In this document: piece after piece, positions 43,175 to 51,062 of the stretch | Numbering within the stretch: the first letter of the stretch is position 1 | How the letters are laid out: each line of letters begins with the position of its first letter | Source: JANXLS01 sp035308565 | GTDB taxonomy: Bacteria > Planctomycetota > SZUA-567 > H5-PLA8 | Length of the DNA: 64,000 bases | Assembly (NCBI GenBank): GCA_035308565.1 | Contig: DATGGK010000105.1 | Span: forward strand, 23,958 to 87,957 | Direction: 5' to 3' | Position numbers and translations under genes: made by a program | The notes under the pieces: model-generated | What the model saw: only the letters and a program-made list of their open reading frames with translations | Databases searched by the model: none | Told to the model about the DNA's origin: nothing

Positions 43175-43348
43175 AGCATTGCCTGCAATGCGCCTGTGTA
43201 TTTAAAACGACGCTGCGCGCATTAAAAGCGATTTCCGTCTCTTTGTGATGCAAATTCTACTTTGTTATCGGTTTTTTTATCTAAAAACGCGCATTTTTTC
43301 TGATAACCTCGCCGATGCATACCACATTCCATTGCGGCGAAGGAAGCT

Positions 43349-43867
43349 ATGGCGGAAGCGGCCGGAAATCTTGAAGCGCTGATCGGGGAACATTACCGGG
43401 AGGTGCATGGATTGCTCTGGGCGCTCACCCGCAACCAGGCCACGGCGGACGAACTGGCGCAGGAAGTGTTCATCGTGGCGCTCAAAAAGGGCATGGCGCC
43501 GGGCGACGGAATGCGCTTGTGGTTAAGAGAGACGGCGCGGCGCTTGGCGATGAACGAACTGCGCCGCAAACGACCGAAGGCGCTGGACACTGAAGATTTG
43601 GCGGTGCTGCCGGGCATGGCCGTGTCGGATGAAGCGGGGAAGACGGAGAGTTTTGACGACGAGTTGTCCGCGCTGCGGGCCTGTTTGTCGGAATTGCCGG
43701 AGCCGGATCGGAAGCTGTTGTCGGAGCGGTACAACGGCGGTGCGTCGATCGCCGAGTTGGCTCAGAAGACGGGCATGTCGGTCGAGTATGTGAAACTGAA
43801 GTTGTTCCGCTTGCGCAAAACGTTGGGGGAACGGATCAGACGGAAAGTGCTGAGTCCTGAGTCCTGA
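43349..43867 (+). CDS. ECF-type RNA polymerase sigma factor
   Basis: Sigma-70 family regulator, 172 aa. Region 2: LEALIGEHYREVHGLLWALT, then ATADELAQEVFIVALKKG. Region 4: LPEPDRKLLSERYNGGASIA, then ELAQKTGMSVEYVKLKLFRL, the helix-turn-helix for the -35 element. GAAGGAAG precedes the ATG. It diverges from the kinase and lies 71 bp before a FecR-like gene, the usual layout of a sigma/anti-sigma pair. The last residues (VLSPES) and the stop are read from a heptamer array, so the C-terminus is repeat-derived. Confidence 0.9.
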   Translation: MAEAAGNLEALIGEHYREVHGLLWALTRNQATADELAQEVFIVALKKGMAPGDGMRLWLRETARRLAMNELRRKRPKALDTEDLAVLPGMAVSDEAGKTESFDDELSALRACLSELPEPDRKLLSERYNGGASIAELAQKTGMSVEYVKLKLFRLRKTLGERIRRKVLSPES

Positions 43868-43924
43868 GAAACGGCGAGCGCGCCTCGCGCGAATGGTTTA
43901 CTCAGCACTCAGGACTCAGGACTG
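43847..43924 (+). repeat. Heptamer arrays, inverted pair (GTCCTGA / CTCAGGA)
   Basis: GTGCTGA and two GTCCTGA units (43847-43867), overlapping the sigma stop codon, face CTCAGCA and two CTCAGGA units (43901-43921). The arms can pair over more than 15 bp; the hairpin sits between the sigma and FecR-like genes and may attenuate transcription. Confidence 0.9.
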
Positions 43925-43938
43925 TTTTCGAGGATAGT

Positions 43939-45435
43939 ATGCAGAACGAGGAACTGGACAATCTTATCAGCGCATTCCTCAACGGGGAGATTGACGCCGC
44001 GGGGCGCGAGAAGCTGTCGCGCATGTTGGAGTCGGACCCCGCCGCGATGGAGGCGCTCGATCAGGCGCTACGGATGGAAGCGCTACTGCGCGCAGCGCAC
44101 ACGGATGCCAGCGCTGAGCAGGCAGCGGCGGAGAAGATTGCGCGCAGATTGAAGGATACGAGCCGCGACCGCGAGGGAGCGGGCCAGGATATCGCGAGTC
44201 AGCCCGCTCCCTTGCGGTCGCGGCTCGCCGGGCGCGTGATTCGCAACGGTTCGTTCAGAAATCGAAATCCATTCGATCAACGCAAAGTGTCGCAGGCTCC
44301 TGCGTGGATTACGGTCGCGGCGCTGATCGCGGTGATGTTTGGATTGGCGTTTTATTACAAATATTCAGGGCCGGCCAAGCCCGAAGTTGCAATCAACGAC
44401 AAGCCCGGTGAAACGAGTCGTTCCTTCACTGTGGCCAACGGCGGGCGCGTCCTTGTGGACGGGAAGGAGAAGACTCAAGTCGCCGAAAACGATTGGGTCA
44501 CCGTTCATTCGGACGCGCCCGCCGTGCTCAAGGCCGGCGATGGCACGTCGGTCACACTGCAACCGGGCAGCAGCGCGCTGCTGCGCAAACGCGGCGCAAC
44601 ACTCCTTAATGGTAGCGCGCGCTTCACGGTGCCGAGCGGCAAAGATTTGTACATACTCGATACGACCAACGCGGCGCTGAAGCTTTATTCGGAAGGCGGC
44701 GATTTTCAGGTTGGCTTGCAGCCCACGGGCTCCGGCTCGCTGGCGTTGACGGTGTCCGTGATTTCGGGCAGCGCGCGTGTGGACGAGGCAGGCACATCGA
44801 CGCAATTAAAGGCCGGCCAGTCTCAGGGTTTTGGTTACGAAAGCGTTACGCCGTCTGACAAGATTGCCAATGACAACACCGGCAACAAAACCGAGACGCC
44901 GCGGCAGAAACCGCCCCCGCATCCGTTCGAGCCGGAGTTTGCGTCAATCTTGTTGACGAAAAAATACATCGACGGCTTGAAGCTCACCGAAGACCAGCAG
45001 GCTCAGTTGCGCGCGATGCAGGAAAAAGTCGCGAAGCATCAGGTTTTATTTTATAAAGACCCCGAAGCGATCGCGTTAATGGAGCAGCAGCGCAACTACG
45101 AGCCGGGCACGCCGGAGTTCCACGATATTCAGCGCAAGATTCACGACCGGCAATTGGAGATGACGCGCAACGACAAAGCCGGCGACCCGCGCGACGTGCT
45201 GCTCGGCGATCAGCACCGCAAACTGGAAGAGTTATTGCAAGGGGAGCGCGGCACGCGCGCGCCGAGCGACGGCGGACGCGACGGACCAGAACCACCGCCA
45301 AAGCGCCCGCCGCCTCCGCCGCTCAACGACGGTCCACCTGATCAGCGCCCTCCGCGCCCGCCGCTGGGCGGAGAACCGCCGCTATTTCCGCCGCCGTTTC
45401 CGCCCGGAGACAAACCACGCCCGAAACCGGAATGA
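43939..45435 (+). CDS. FecR-like anti-sigma/regulatory membrane protein with proline-rich tail
   Basis: Probable partner of the adjacent ECF sigma factor. Residues 1-60 (NEELDNLISAFLNGEIDAAG, SRMLESDPAAMEAL) resemble the cytoplasmic zinc-less anti-sigma part of FecR-like planctomycete proteins. A single membrane helix follows at about 115-135 (WITVAALIAVMFGLAFYY), then a FecR-type beta domain (about 155-290: GGRVLVDGKEKTQVAENDWV, LQPGSSALLRKRG). Residues ~335-430 have an LTEDQQAQLRAM motif like Spy/CpxP proteins, and the last ~60 are proline-rich. Residues ~75-96 are read from a palindromic repeat (44162-44226). It precedes a proline-rich secreted protein by 27 bp. Confidence 0.75.
   Translation: MQNEELDNLISAFLNGEIDAAGREKLSRMLESDPAAMEALDQALRMEALLRAAHTDASAEQAAAEKIARRLKDTSRDREGAGQDIASQPAPLRSRLAGRVIRNGSFRNRNPFDQRKVSQAPAWITVAALIAVMFGLAFYYKYSGPAKPEVAINDKPGETSRSFTVANGGRVLVDGKEKTQVAENDWVTVHSDAPAVLKAGDGTSVTLQPGSSALLRKRGATLLNGSARFTVPSGKDLYILDTTNAALKLYSEGGDFQVGLQPTGSGSLALTVSVISGSARVDEAGTSTQLKAGQSQGFGYESVTPSDKIANDNTGNKTETPRQKPPPHPFEPEFASILLTKKYIDGLKLTEDQQAQLRAMQEKVAKHQVLFYKDPEAIALMEQQRNYEPGTPEFHDIQRKIHDRQLEMTRNDKAGDPRDVLLGDQHRKLEELLQGERGTRAPSDGGRDGPEPPPKRPPPPPLNDGPPDQRPPRPPLGGEPPLFPPPFPPGDKPRPKPE
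44162..44226 (+). repeat. Palindromic repeat inside the FecR-like gene
   Basis: Both inverted arms of the CCGCGACCGCAAGGGAGCGG family, read in frame as SRDREGAG and APLRSRL, between the cytoplasmic part and the membrane helix of the protein. Confidence 0.85.
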
Positions 45436-45462
45436 CACTTTTTATTCAACAGGAGTTGTGAA

Positions 45463-45897
45463 ATGAAAATCCGTCTGGCAATAGCCTCGGTCAGCCTTGC
45501 ATTTGTTTTCACCGCGGTGGGATTCAATTCCGCGCAGTGCGCCGACGATGGAAACAAGCCGCCGCCGAAACCGGGCGACGCGCAGAGACCGCCGCCACCT
45601 CCGCCGAATGATGACGGCGATCCACCAGCACCACCGCCGCCACCGCCACCGCCACCTCCGCCTCCGCCTCCGGGATTTGACGGGCCGCCACCACCGCCGC
45701 CGCCACCGGGATTTGAAGGACCGCCGCCACCTCCGCCGCCTGCTGACGACGGGAACCCTCCTCCGCCCCCGCCGCCACCGCCGCCCCCGCCGGGTGTCGA
45801 TGGTCCTCCTCCGCCACCGCCGCCGCCCGATGGCAATCCGCCACCGCCTCCGCCGCCGAATTTGGATCAGAAGCGCTGCAAAACGCCGGCGAAATAG
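45463..45897 (+). CDS. Secreted proline-rich (polyproline) protein
   Basis: Exported 144-aa protein. AGGAG is 8 bp before the ATG and a signal peptide follows (MKIRLAIASVSLAFVFTAVG, cleavage probably after CA near residue 26). The mature part is almost entirely runs of 7-14 prolines separated by short acidic Gly-Asp or Gly-Phe-Glu/Asp linkers (GFDG, GFEG, DDGN, GVDG), a pattern expected to form rigid polyproline-II rods. The end is basic (QKRCKTPAK) with one of two cysteines. It lies 27 bp after the FecR-like gene, whose tail is also proline-rich, so the two are probably co-expressed. Ribosome stalling at the proline runs would call for EF-P. Function unknown. Confidence 0.7.
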   Translation: MKIRLAIASVSLAFVFTAVGFNSAQCADDGNKPPPKPGDAQRPPPPPPNDDGDPPAPPPPPPPPPPPPPPGFDGPPPPPPPPGFEGPPPPPPPADDGNPPPPPPPPPPPPGVDGPPPPPPPPDGNPPPPPPPNLDQKRCKTPAK

Positions 45898-46094
45898 GCC
45901 TGATAGGCCAAACGATATTCGTGGGATTTGTTCCAAAAGCCTAATCGCGAGCGCGGCCACCCCTCACCCCCGGCCCCCTCTCCCCCAAGGGGAGAGGGGA
46001 GAATGGCGGCGCTTCGCTTCGCGAAGTTTTGAAGCAGTTTCTAAAGTCCAAGGCAAGCCTTGGACTTTGGACTTTGAACATTGGACCTTGGACC
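45895..46094 (+). repeat. Repeat cluster: GGCCTGATAGGCC, CCCCTCACCCCC hairpin, TTGGACT heptamers
   Basis: The 250-bp gap holds TAGGCCTGATAGGCC (45895), a near copy of the 38651-38729 hairpin element (45957-46033), and five 7-bp units of TTGGACT/TTGGACC type (46060-46094) preceded by the inverse AAAGTCCAAGG. Confidence 0.85.
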
Positions 46095-46147
46095 TTCTTC
46101 GTCCGCCGCACTAATGCACGTGACTTCCCTGTCATTGCGCTGTAAAA

Positions 46148-49100
46148 ATGCGGACCATGCCGAAGCGATTGGCTTTCGTCTGTGCGCTCGTGGCCTTGTG
46201 TGTGACCATTCGGGCGCGCGCGCTGGATGAATTGGTGCTGCTGAAGGATTTGCCGCCGCTGGACAAGCGCGGCAGTTGGCGCGACACTCTTGAAGACCTG
46301 CAAACGCAAGGCATCCCGCAAAACTGGACGCTGCTTGGTCCGATCTCCAACGAGAACACAAAGTCGTTCGACAAGCAGCTCGATCCGGAACTCAGCGACG
46401 ATTGGAGCAAGCCGATGACCGACAACCTCGGCCGGCTGCTGCGCGTGAGTTTGTGGTCGAAGCCGAAGGATGAAGATGGGTGCTACGTCGATTTGTACGA
46501 CGTGTTCAGCAATCCGCCGGAAAGCCCTGTTGCGCTGGCGATGACGGTGATCGATTCGCCGGTCGATGGCCCCGCGCTGCTGTGGTTTGAGAACGTGGGG
46601 CGCGCGATCGTTTATTTCAACAACAAACAGATCTTGAACGTCGTCGGCAAAAAGGCGCGCGTGGAGGGTTCGTTTTCAGCGCTGTATCCGCTGCCGATTG
46701 AATTGAAACGCGGGCGGAATGTGCTGAAAGTTAAATTGCTGAAAGAGCGCCGCATGGCCTTGAAGGGCTGGGGATTCTTTGCGCGTGTCGAGCGCAACGA
46801 CCTCGATTGGCGCAAACAACTGCTTGGAAAATTGAAGGAACTTTATCCGGATGAAGACAACGCGCAGCCGGGCGGTGGGGAACGGCTGATTCTGGCGCGC
46901 GCGTATGAGAAGAGCAACGCGCCGGAGCAAGCGGCGGCGTTGTATCAGGAAGTGCGCGACCACTACGCGTCGTTTGAAGAACTCTCCGACGAGGCCGGCG
47001 CGGCGCTCAAACGATTGAAGGACGGCGCGCCGAAAGACGAACCGCTGCTGGCGGCGCAGGCGTGGCACGTCGCGGAGGAGCGCTTTCGGATTCTTGTGAC
47101 ATCCGCGCAGACCATCGCCGCGGATCGCTTGATGCGCGATTTTGTGGTGCGGTTTCCGTTCAGCGAAGAAGCGGGATTGGCGCTGTGCAATCGCGGCGGT
47201 TTGCGTCTGGATTACGCGTGCGACGAATCGGCGCGGCCATTTTTTGAATTGGCGCTGCGCGAATTTTCGCGCAACGAAACTGTGCGCGCGCGCGGCGTGC
47301 AAGGGATGGAATTTGCACGGCTGTATCTGCCTGAACGCGCGAAATTGGAGGCGAACCGCGAAGCGGAGATGGCGTTGTCTGCGATTCAGCGCCAGCTTCG
47401 CAACGGAAACGAGCGCGACAATGCGGCGGGCTTGAAGGCGCTGGGCGAGTTATTGGTGGCCAAGCCGGGCGCGTGGGTGAGCGCGGGCGGGCCGGAGTCG
47501 TATCCGCGTTGGGCGAGTTTGACGGAGCTGGCGCGCGAATTCATGGCGACGCTCACGCCTGACGAACGCAAGCTGTTTCGCGAGCCGCTGGCGCGGCAGG
47601 CCGAGCTGCTCTATCGCCAAGCCGCGGAGATGAGCGACGCGGTGCAACTGGAGGAAATCGCGCTCAATTTTCCGGGCGCGGAAGCGTCCGCGAAAGCGCT
47701 CAATCACGCGGGGAATTTGTATCTCGACCACGGGCTGTACACGCGCGCGGCGCAGGCGTTTCGCACGCTGCTGCGCGATTTTCGCGGCAGCGGATTGATC
47801 GACGAAGCGCTGGCGGCTGCGAAGGAAATTCGCGCGCTGGAGGGGATGGGGCAGCTTCAAGCGGCGCGCGACGCGGCTCAGAAGATGGCGCAGGATTATG
47901 CGGCGGGGAAAGTTGTCTTTGGCGGGCAGCCCGTAAGCGTAGCGGCGTTTGTTGAGGCGACGCAGAAACGATTGGACGCAGAACGAGCAAATGAATCGGC
48001 GCAAAACCGTGCGGAATACGACACCTTTGGTGCCAACATCCGGCGGCTGGGGCCGGAGGCGCTCGCAGGGGCCAACGGTCCGATTCCGGAGGCGTTGGAG
48101 TGGATGCATCCGATCAAGATGTCGGAGGCTGACGCGCGCGCAGTGGGCTCGTGGTATGAGGAAAAATTGTATCGGCATTACGAACCGTTTCCGGTGGCGG
48201 CGAATGGGCGCGTATTCGTCGCATCGCGCGAGGACGTGCGCGCGATCGATCTGGCAACGGGAAAACAAATTTGGGAAAAGAACTGGGGCAATGCGGGCGG
48301 ATATTGGAACATCGACCGCTTCTGCGGCTTTCCACAATCCATGCCCGCGTACAAAGACGGCAAGGTTTTCGTGCGCGTGACCAGCGGCGGCTACAGCATT
48401 TTGCGCTGTTATAACGCCGAGAACGGCGACGAGAAATGGGACACCGATAAGAATTCCGCGCTGCGCGGCTTGATGTGGAGCAGCGAACCGCTCGCGGCAA
48501 ACAATCTCGTTTACGCCAGTTTCTTCGATCCGGTCGATCACGACATGGTCCGCAGCGGCATGGCGGCGCTGGACGCGCGCACCGGCGCGCTGGTGTGGAA
48601 GAAATACTTTGGCGTGGGGAATTCAGGCATCCGTGTCAACGAACGCGGGAACGGTTATCGCGACCGCCACGGCGGCGGCACACAGAATTATTACCGCGTG
48701 ACGATGCAGTTGGGTCCGCCGTCTGCGTACGAAGGAGTCGTCTACGCTTCGACGGGGTTGGGAAGCCTTGCGGCGCTCAACGCTTACAGCGGCGAGATTT
48801 TGTGGGTGACGGAATATCCGCGTCTGCGCGCGGGAACGATCGCAGCCGGCAATGCGGAATTGGACGGCGGATTTTCGTCACGCTTTTACAAAGTGATCGC
48901 GCGCGGTCCGTCATCGCCGGTCGTGGGCGACCAGGTCGTGGCGCTGGCTCCGCGCGACGCGGCGGGGATCATCGGCTTCGACCGGCGCAGCGGCGAGATG
49001 CGCTGGTCGCACGAGTTGCTCGACGCGCGTTTCATCGCCGGCGTGTGCAATGGAAAACTGCTTGCCGCTGACGACACGGTCACCGCGCTAGATTTGAACA

Positions 49101-49348
49101 CGGGCAAAATCGAGTGGGAGTATGGGTCGAACGAAAAGCACTTGTTTGGCCAGCCGGGCTATTCGGGCGGGATGTTGTACTTGCCCTATGAAGACGGTTT
49201 GAAATACGTAAACGCGCGCACGGGAACGCTGGCGAGCCAATGGTCGTGGGACCAAAAATGCGAAGGGCCGCTGGGGAACCTTGTGGTGGTGGGGACGCGG
49301 ATTCTGGGGGTGAATTATTCGGTGATAGGATGCATTCGAGGGAAGTGA
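46148..49348 (+). CDS. Secreted PQQ-like beta-propeller protein with helical-repeat N-terminal half
   Basis: A 1066-aa exported protein. A signal peptide (KRLAFVCALVALCVTIRARA) is followed by a beta-sandwich-like region (about 50-215: WTLLGPISNENTKSF, FNNKQILNVVGKKARV), then TPR-like alpha repeats (about 225-600) and a C-terminal PQQ-type propeller (about 680-1066) with characteristic blades such as DLATGKQIWEKNWG, LDARTGALVWKKYF, AYSGEILWVTEYP and LNTGKIEWEYG. The PQQ-like fold need not bind PQQ; many such proteins are scaffolds like BamB. No strong ribosome-binding site is visible; ATG 46157 is an alternative start. Role unknown. Confidence 0.75.
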   Translation: MRTMPKRLAFVCALVALCVTIRARALDELVLLKDLPPLDKRGSWRDTLEDLQTQGIPQNWTLLGPISNENTKSFDKQLDPELSDDWSKPMTDNLGRLLRVSLWSKPKDEDGCYVDLYDVFSNPPESPVALAMTVIDSPVDGPALLWFENVGRAIVYFNNKQILNVVGKKARVEGSFSALYPLPIELKRGRNVLKVKLLKERRMALKGWGFFARVERNDLDWRKQLLGKLKELYPDEDNAQPGGGERLILARAYEKSNAPEQAAALYQEVRDHYASFEELSDEAGAALKRLKDGAPKDEPLLAAQAWHVAEERFRILVTSAQTIAADRLMRDFVVRFPFSEEAGLALCNRGGLRLDYACDESARPFFELALREFSRNETVRARGVQGMEFARLYLPERAKLEANREAEMALSAIQRQLRNGNERDNAAGLKALGELLVAKPGAWVSAGGPESYPRWASLTELAREFMATLTPDERKLFREPLARQAELLYRQAAEMSDAVQLEEIALNFPGAEASAKALNHAGNLYLDHGLYTRAAQAFRTLLRDFRGSGLIDEALAAAKEIRALEGMGQLQAARDAAQKMAQDYAAGKVVFGGQPVSVAAFVEATQKRLDAERANESAQNRAEYDTFGANIRRLGPEALAGANGPIPEALEWMHPIKMSEADARAVGSWYEEKLYRHYEPFPVAANGRVFVASREDVRAIDLATGKQIWEKNWGNAGGYWNIDRFCGFPQSMPAYKDGKVFVRVTSGGYSILRCYNAENGDEKWDTDKNSALRGLMWSSEPLAANNLVYASFFDPVDHDMVRSGMAALDARTGALVWKKYFGVGNSGIRVNERGNGYRDRHGGGTQNYYRVTMQLGPPSAYEGVVYASTGLGSLAALNAYSGEILWVTEYPRLRAGTIAAGNAELDGGFSSRFYKVIARGPSSPVVGDQVVALAPRDAAGIIGFDRRSGEMRWSHELLDARFIAGVCNGKLLAADDTVTALDLNTGKIEWEYGSNEKHLFGQPGYSGGMLYLPYEDGLKYVNARTGTLASQWSWDQKCEGPLGNLVVVGTRILGVNYSVIGCIRGK

Positions 49349-49378
49349 TTGCGCGTCGGCGGTTCGAAAGGAGCAAAG

Positions 49379-49642
49379 GTGGCTCTACCAGTTTTGGCGA
49401 CAAAGCTCAAGCTCGCTGCGAACCAAGCGTTTCAAGACAATCGAAAACTGACCGACATGTCGGCCGAAGACCGAGAGAAGGCCGCCTGTTTTTATGAAAG
49501 CGTGGCGGCGACAGCCAGAGGGTCGCAGGCGAATCTTGCACGGCTCTACAATCTGGAACGGGCGCGATTCTTGCGCGGGGAGATACCGAGAATTGCGCCC
49601 GACGCCGTGGAATTTGGTGTCGAGATCGGTTACACTCCTTAG
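49379..49642 (+). CDS. Small conserved-looking protein, possible toxin/immunity partner
   Basis: An 87-aa protein from GTG 49379, which has AAGGAG 6 bp upstream. The sequence has the pattern KLAANQAFQDNRKLT, DMSAEDREKAACFYESVAA and LYNLERARFLRGE, an all-helical stretch that I associate with small modules found at the ends of polymorphic-toxin-like proteins and as stand-alone genes. No transmembrane or signal region. The next gene starts 24 bp later on the same strand. The function is not established. Confidence 0.5.
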   Translation: MALPVLATKLKLAANQAFQDNRKLTDMSAEDREKAACFYESVAATARGSQANLARLYNLERARFLRGEIPRIAPDAVEFGVEIGYTP

Positions 49643-49666
49643 CGAGAATCAAAGGGCTTCCAGATC

Positions 49667-49969
49667 ATGTTCAAGTTCAAAGAAGGCGCTCGCGTTCGGG
49701 TTAGGCATTCCCTTGCGGAACTGGGCCTCGACACGAACATGACCGGAATCGTTTGGGCACTTTATGAAACTGAACCAAACTCTTATGAAGTTAAGTTTAC
49801 GAATCGCGAAGGTGGATCATTCGATATTTTGCTTAGTGAGCCGGAATTAGCTGCCGCCTTCGGAGCCGCACGGAAGACGCGTTCTCCTATGAGAAATGTT
49901 GCGAAATCGACGCATGGCGTTCACTCGTCGATCGGAACAAAGCGGAGCAGCACAGGGCGGCGCGGTTGA
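49667..49969 (+). CDS. Small DUF4926-like protein
   Basis: A 100-aa protein whose first ~65 residues (KEGARVRVRHSLAELGLDTN, MTGIVWALYE, SYEVKFTNREGGSFDILLSE) match the beta-barrel pattern of DUF4926 proteins, which often sit next to toxin-like genes. The last ~35 residues are basic and unlike the family. It follows the helical protein at 49379 and converges with the diguanylate cyclase gene, ending 10 bp before that gene's stop. An immunity or antitoxin role is inference. Confidence 0.5.
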   Translation: MFKFKEGARVRVRHSLAELGLDTNMTGIVWALYETEPNSYEVKFTNREGGSFDILLSEPELAAAFGAARKTRSPMRNVAKSTHGVHSSIGTKRSSTGRRG

Positions 49970-49979
49970 TTTCGAGAAG

Positions 49980-50951
49980 TCATCCACCGTTCGCGGAGCG
50001 CCCATTTCCTTCCGCTAGCGCCACGCTGTTTCGTCCCTTCTGCTTCACCTGAAAAAGCGCCCCATCTGCCGCAGCGATGAGTTTCGTGGGGTTCGCCCCC
50101 ATGTCGCCGGGTATGGCGACGGCGACGCCGACACTGACTGTCACGGATGTGTTCTCCTGCGTGCCGGGGCGTTCGACCTGCATCTCTTCGATTTTCCGGC
50201 GAATCGCTTCGGCGCGTTCGCTGGCTCCGCCCACATTGGTCGACGGCAGGATCACGGCGAATTCTTCGCCGCCGTATCGCGCGACCAGATCGGCGGGGCG
50301 GCGCAAACTGGATTGGATCGCCTGCGCCACGCGAACCAGACACACGTCGCCGGCCTGGTGCCCGTTCTTGTCGTTGTATTGCTTGAAGTGGTCCACATCG
50401 ATCATCAGCAATGAAAGCGGCGATTTGTCGCGCATGGCGCGCAGAAATTCCTGGCGCAGGCTTTCGTCGAAATGGCGGCGGTTGGCGACGCCGGTGAGCG
50501 CGTCGTGGCGCGCGATGCGGTGCAGCTCGACATTCATGCGATGCAGTTCGATGCCGTGCTCGATGACCTGCCGCTTCACGCGCAGCAAGCGCACGCCCAT
50601 CGTCGCAGTCATCCAGATCACGATCAGCGAGACGCCGCGGTTGGCGAGGATGATCCAGATCGATTCCGTGCCCGTGCGATGCAGAAAATTTACGGGGAGG
50701 AGTTGGGGCAGAAGTCCGCCCAAAATCGTGAGCAGCGTCAGCACGCCTGCAACACGCCACGTGATCGTGGCGCTGTCGGCAAGCAGGCTGAAGGCCACGA
50801 CCGTGACGTACAACGCGCCGCCGGCGATGCCCATCGGCGCGGCGACATCCAGCGCCAGAATTAACAGCGCCAGCACGCCGCAGATGGCCACGATGTCGTA
50901 GCGCGCCCTGGGCGCGTTGAGCGCGGGAGGCAGTTTGGGGTCGCTTTGCAT
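49980..50951 (-). CDS. Membrane diguanylate cyclase (GGDEF)
   Basis: Predicted synthesis of cyclic di-GMP at the inner membrane. Residues ~20-130 contain about five hydrophobic segments (IVAICGVLALLILALDV, LYVTVVAFSLLA and others), an uncharacterised sensor. The GGDEF domain (about 150-310) has DALTGVANRRHFDESL, LMIDVDHFKQYNDKNGHQAG and the active-site ARYGGEEFAVILP. RPAD lies exactly five residues before GGEEF, so the RxxD inhibitory site is present and product feedback is expected. Length 323 aa. Confidence 0.93.
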   Translation of the reverse strand: MQSDPKLPPALNAPRARYDIVAICGVLALLILALDVAAPMGIAGGALYVTVVAFSLLADSATITWRVAGVLTLLTILGGLLPQLLPVNFLHRTGTESIWIILANRGVSLIVIWMTATMGVRLLRVKRQVIEHGIELHRMNVELHRIARHDALTGVANRRHFDESLRQEFLRAMRDKSPLSLLMIDVDHFKQYNDKNGHQAGDVCLVRVAQAIQSSLRRPADLVARYGGEEFAVILPSTNVGGASERAEAIRRKIEEMQVERPGTQENTSVTVSVGVAVAIPGDMGANPTKLIAAADGALFQVKQKGRNSVALAEGNGRSANGG

Positions 50952-50993
50952 TGAGGCGAGACTATAGTCGGTTTCGGGGCGGGGCGCAATACT

Positions 50994-51057
50994 GGAGACA
51001 GGAGACAGGGGTCAGGAGCCAGGGGTCAGGGGTCAGGGTCAGGCGTCAGGCGTCAGG
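50994..51057 (+). repeat. Heptamer tandem array, GGGGTCA type
   Basis: Nine units of GGAGACA, GGGGTCA, GGAGCCA and GGCGTCA, one a base short. It lies between the cyclase start and the stop of the next minus-strand gene (51063). Confidence 0.88.
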
Positions 51058-51062
51058 TCGAA

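Noticed and set aside
45342..45836. A glycine-rich minus-strand frame resembling a PE-PGRS or glycine-rich protein
   Set aside because: It is the complement of the proline codons (CCN/NGG) of the real proline-rich gene, which has a ribosome-binding site and signal peptide.
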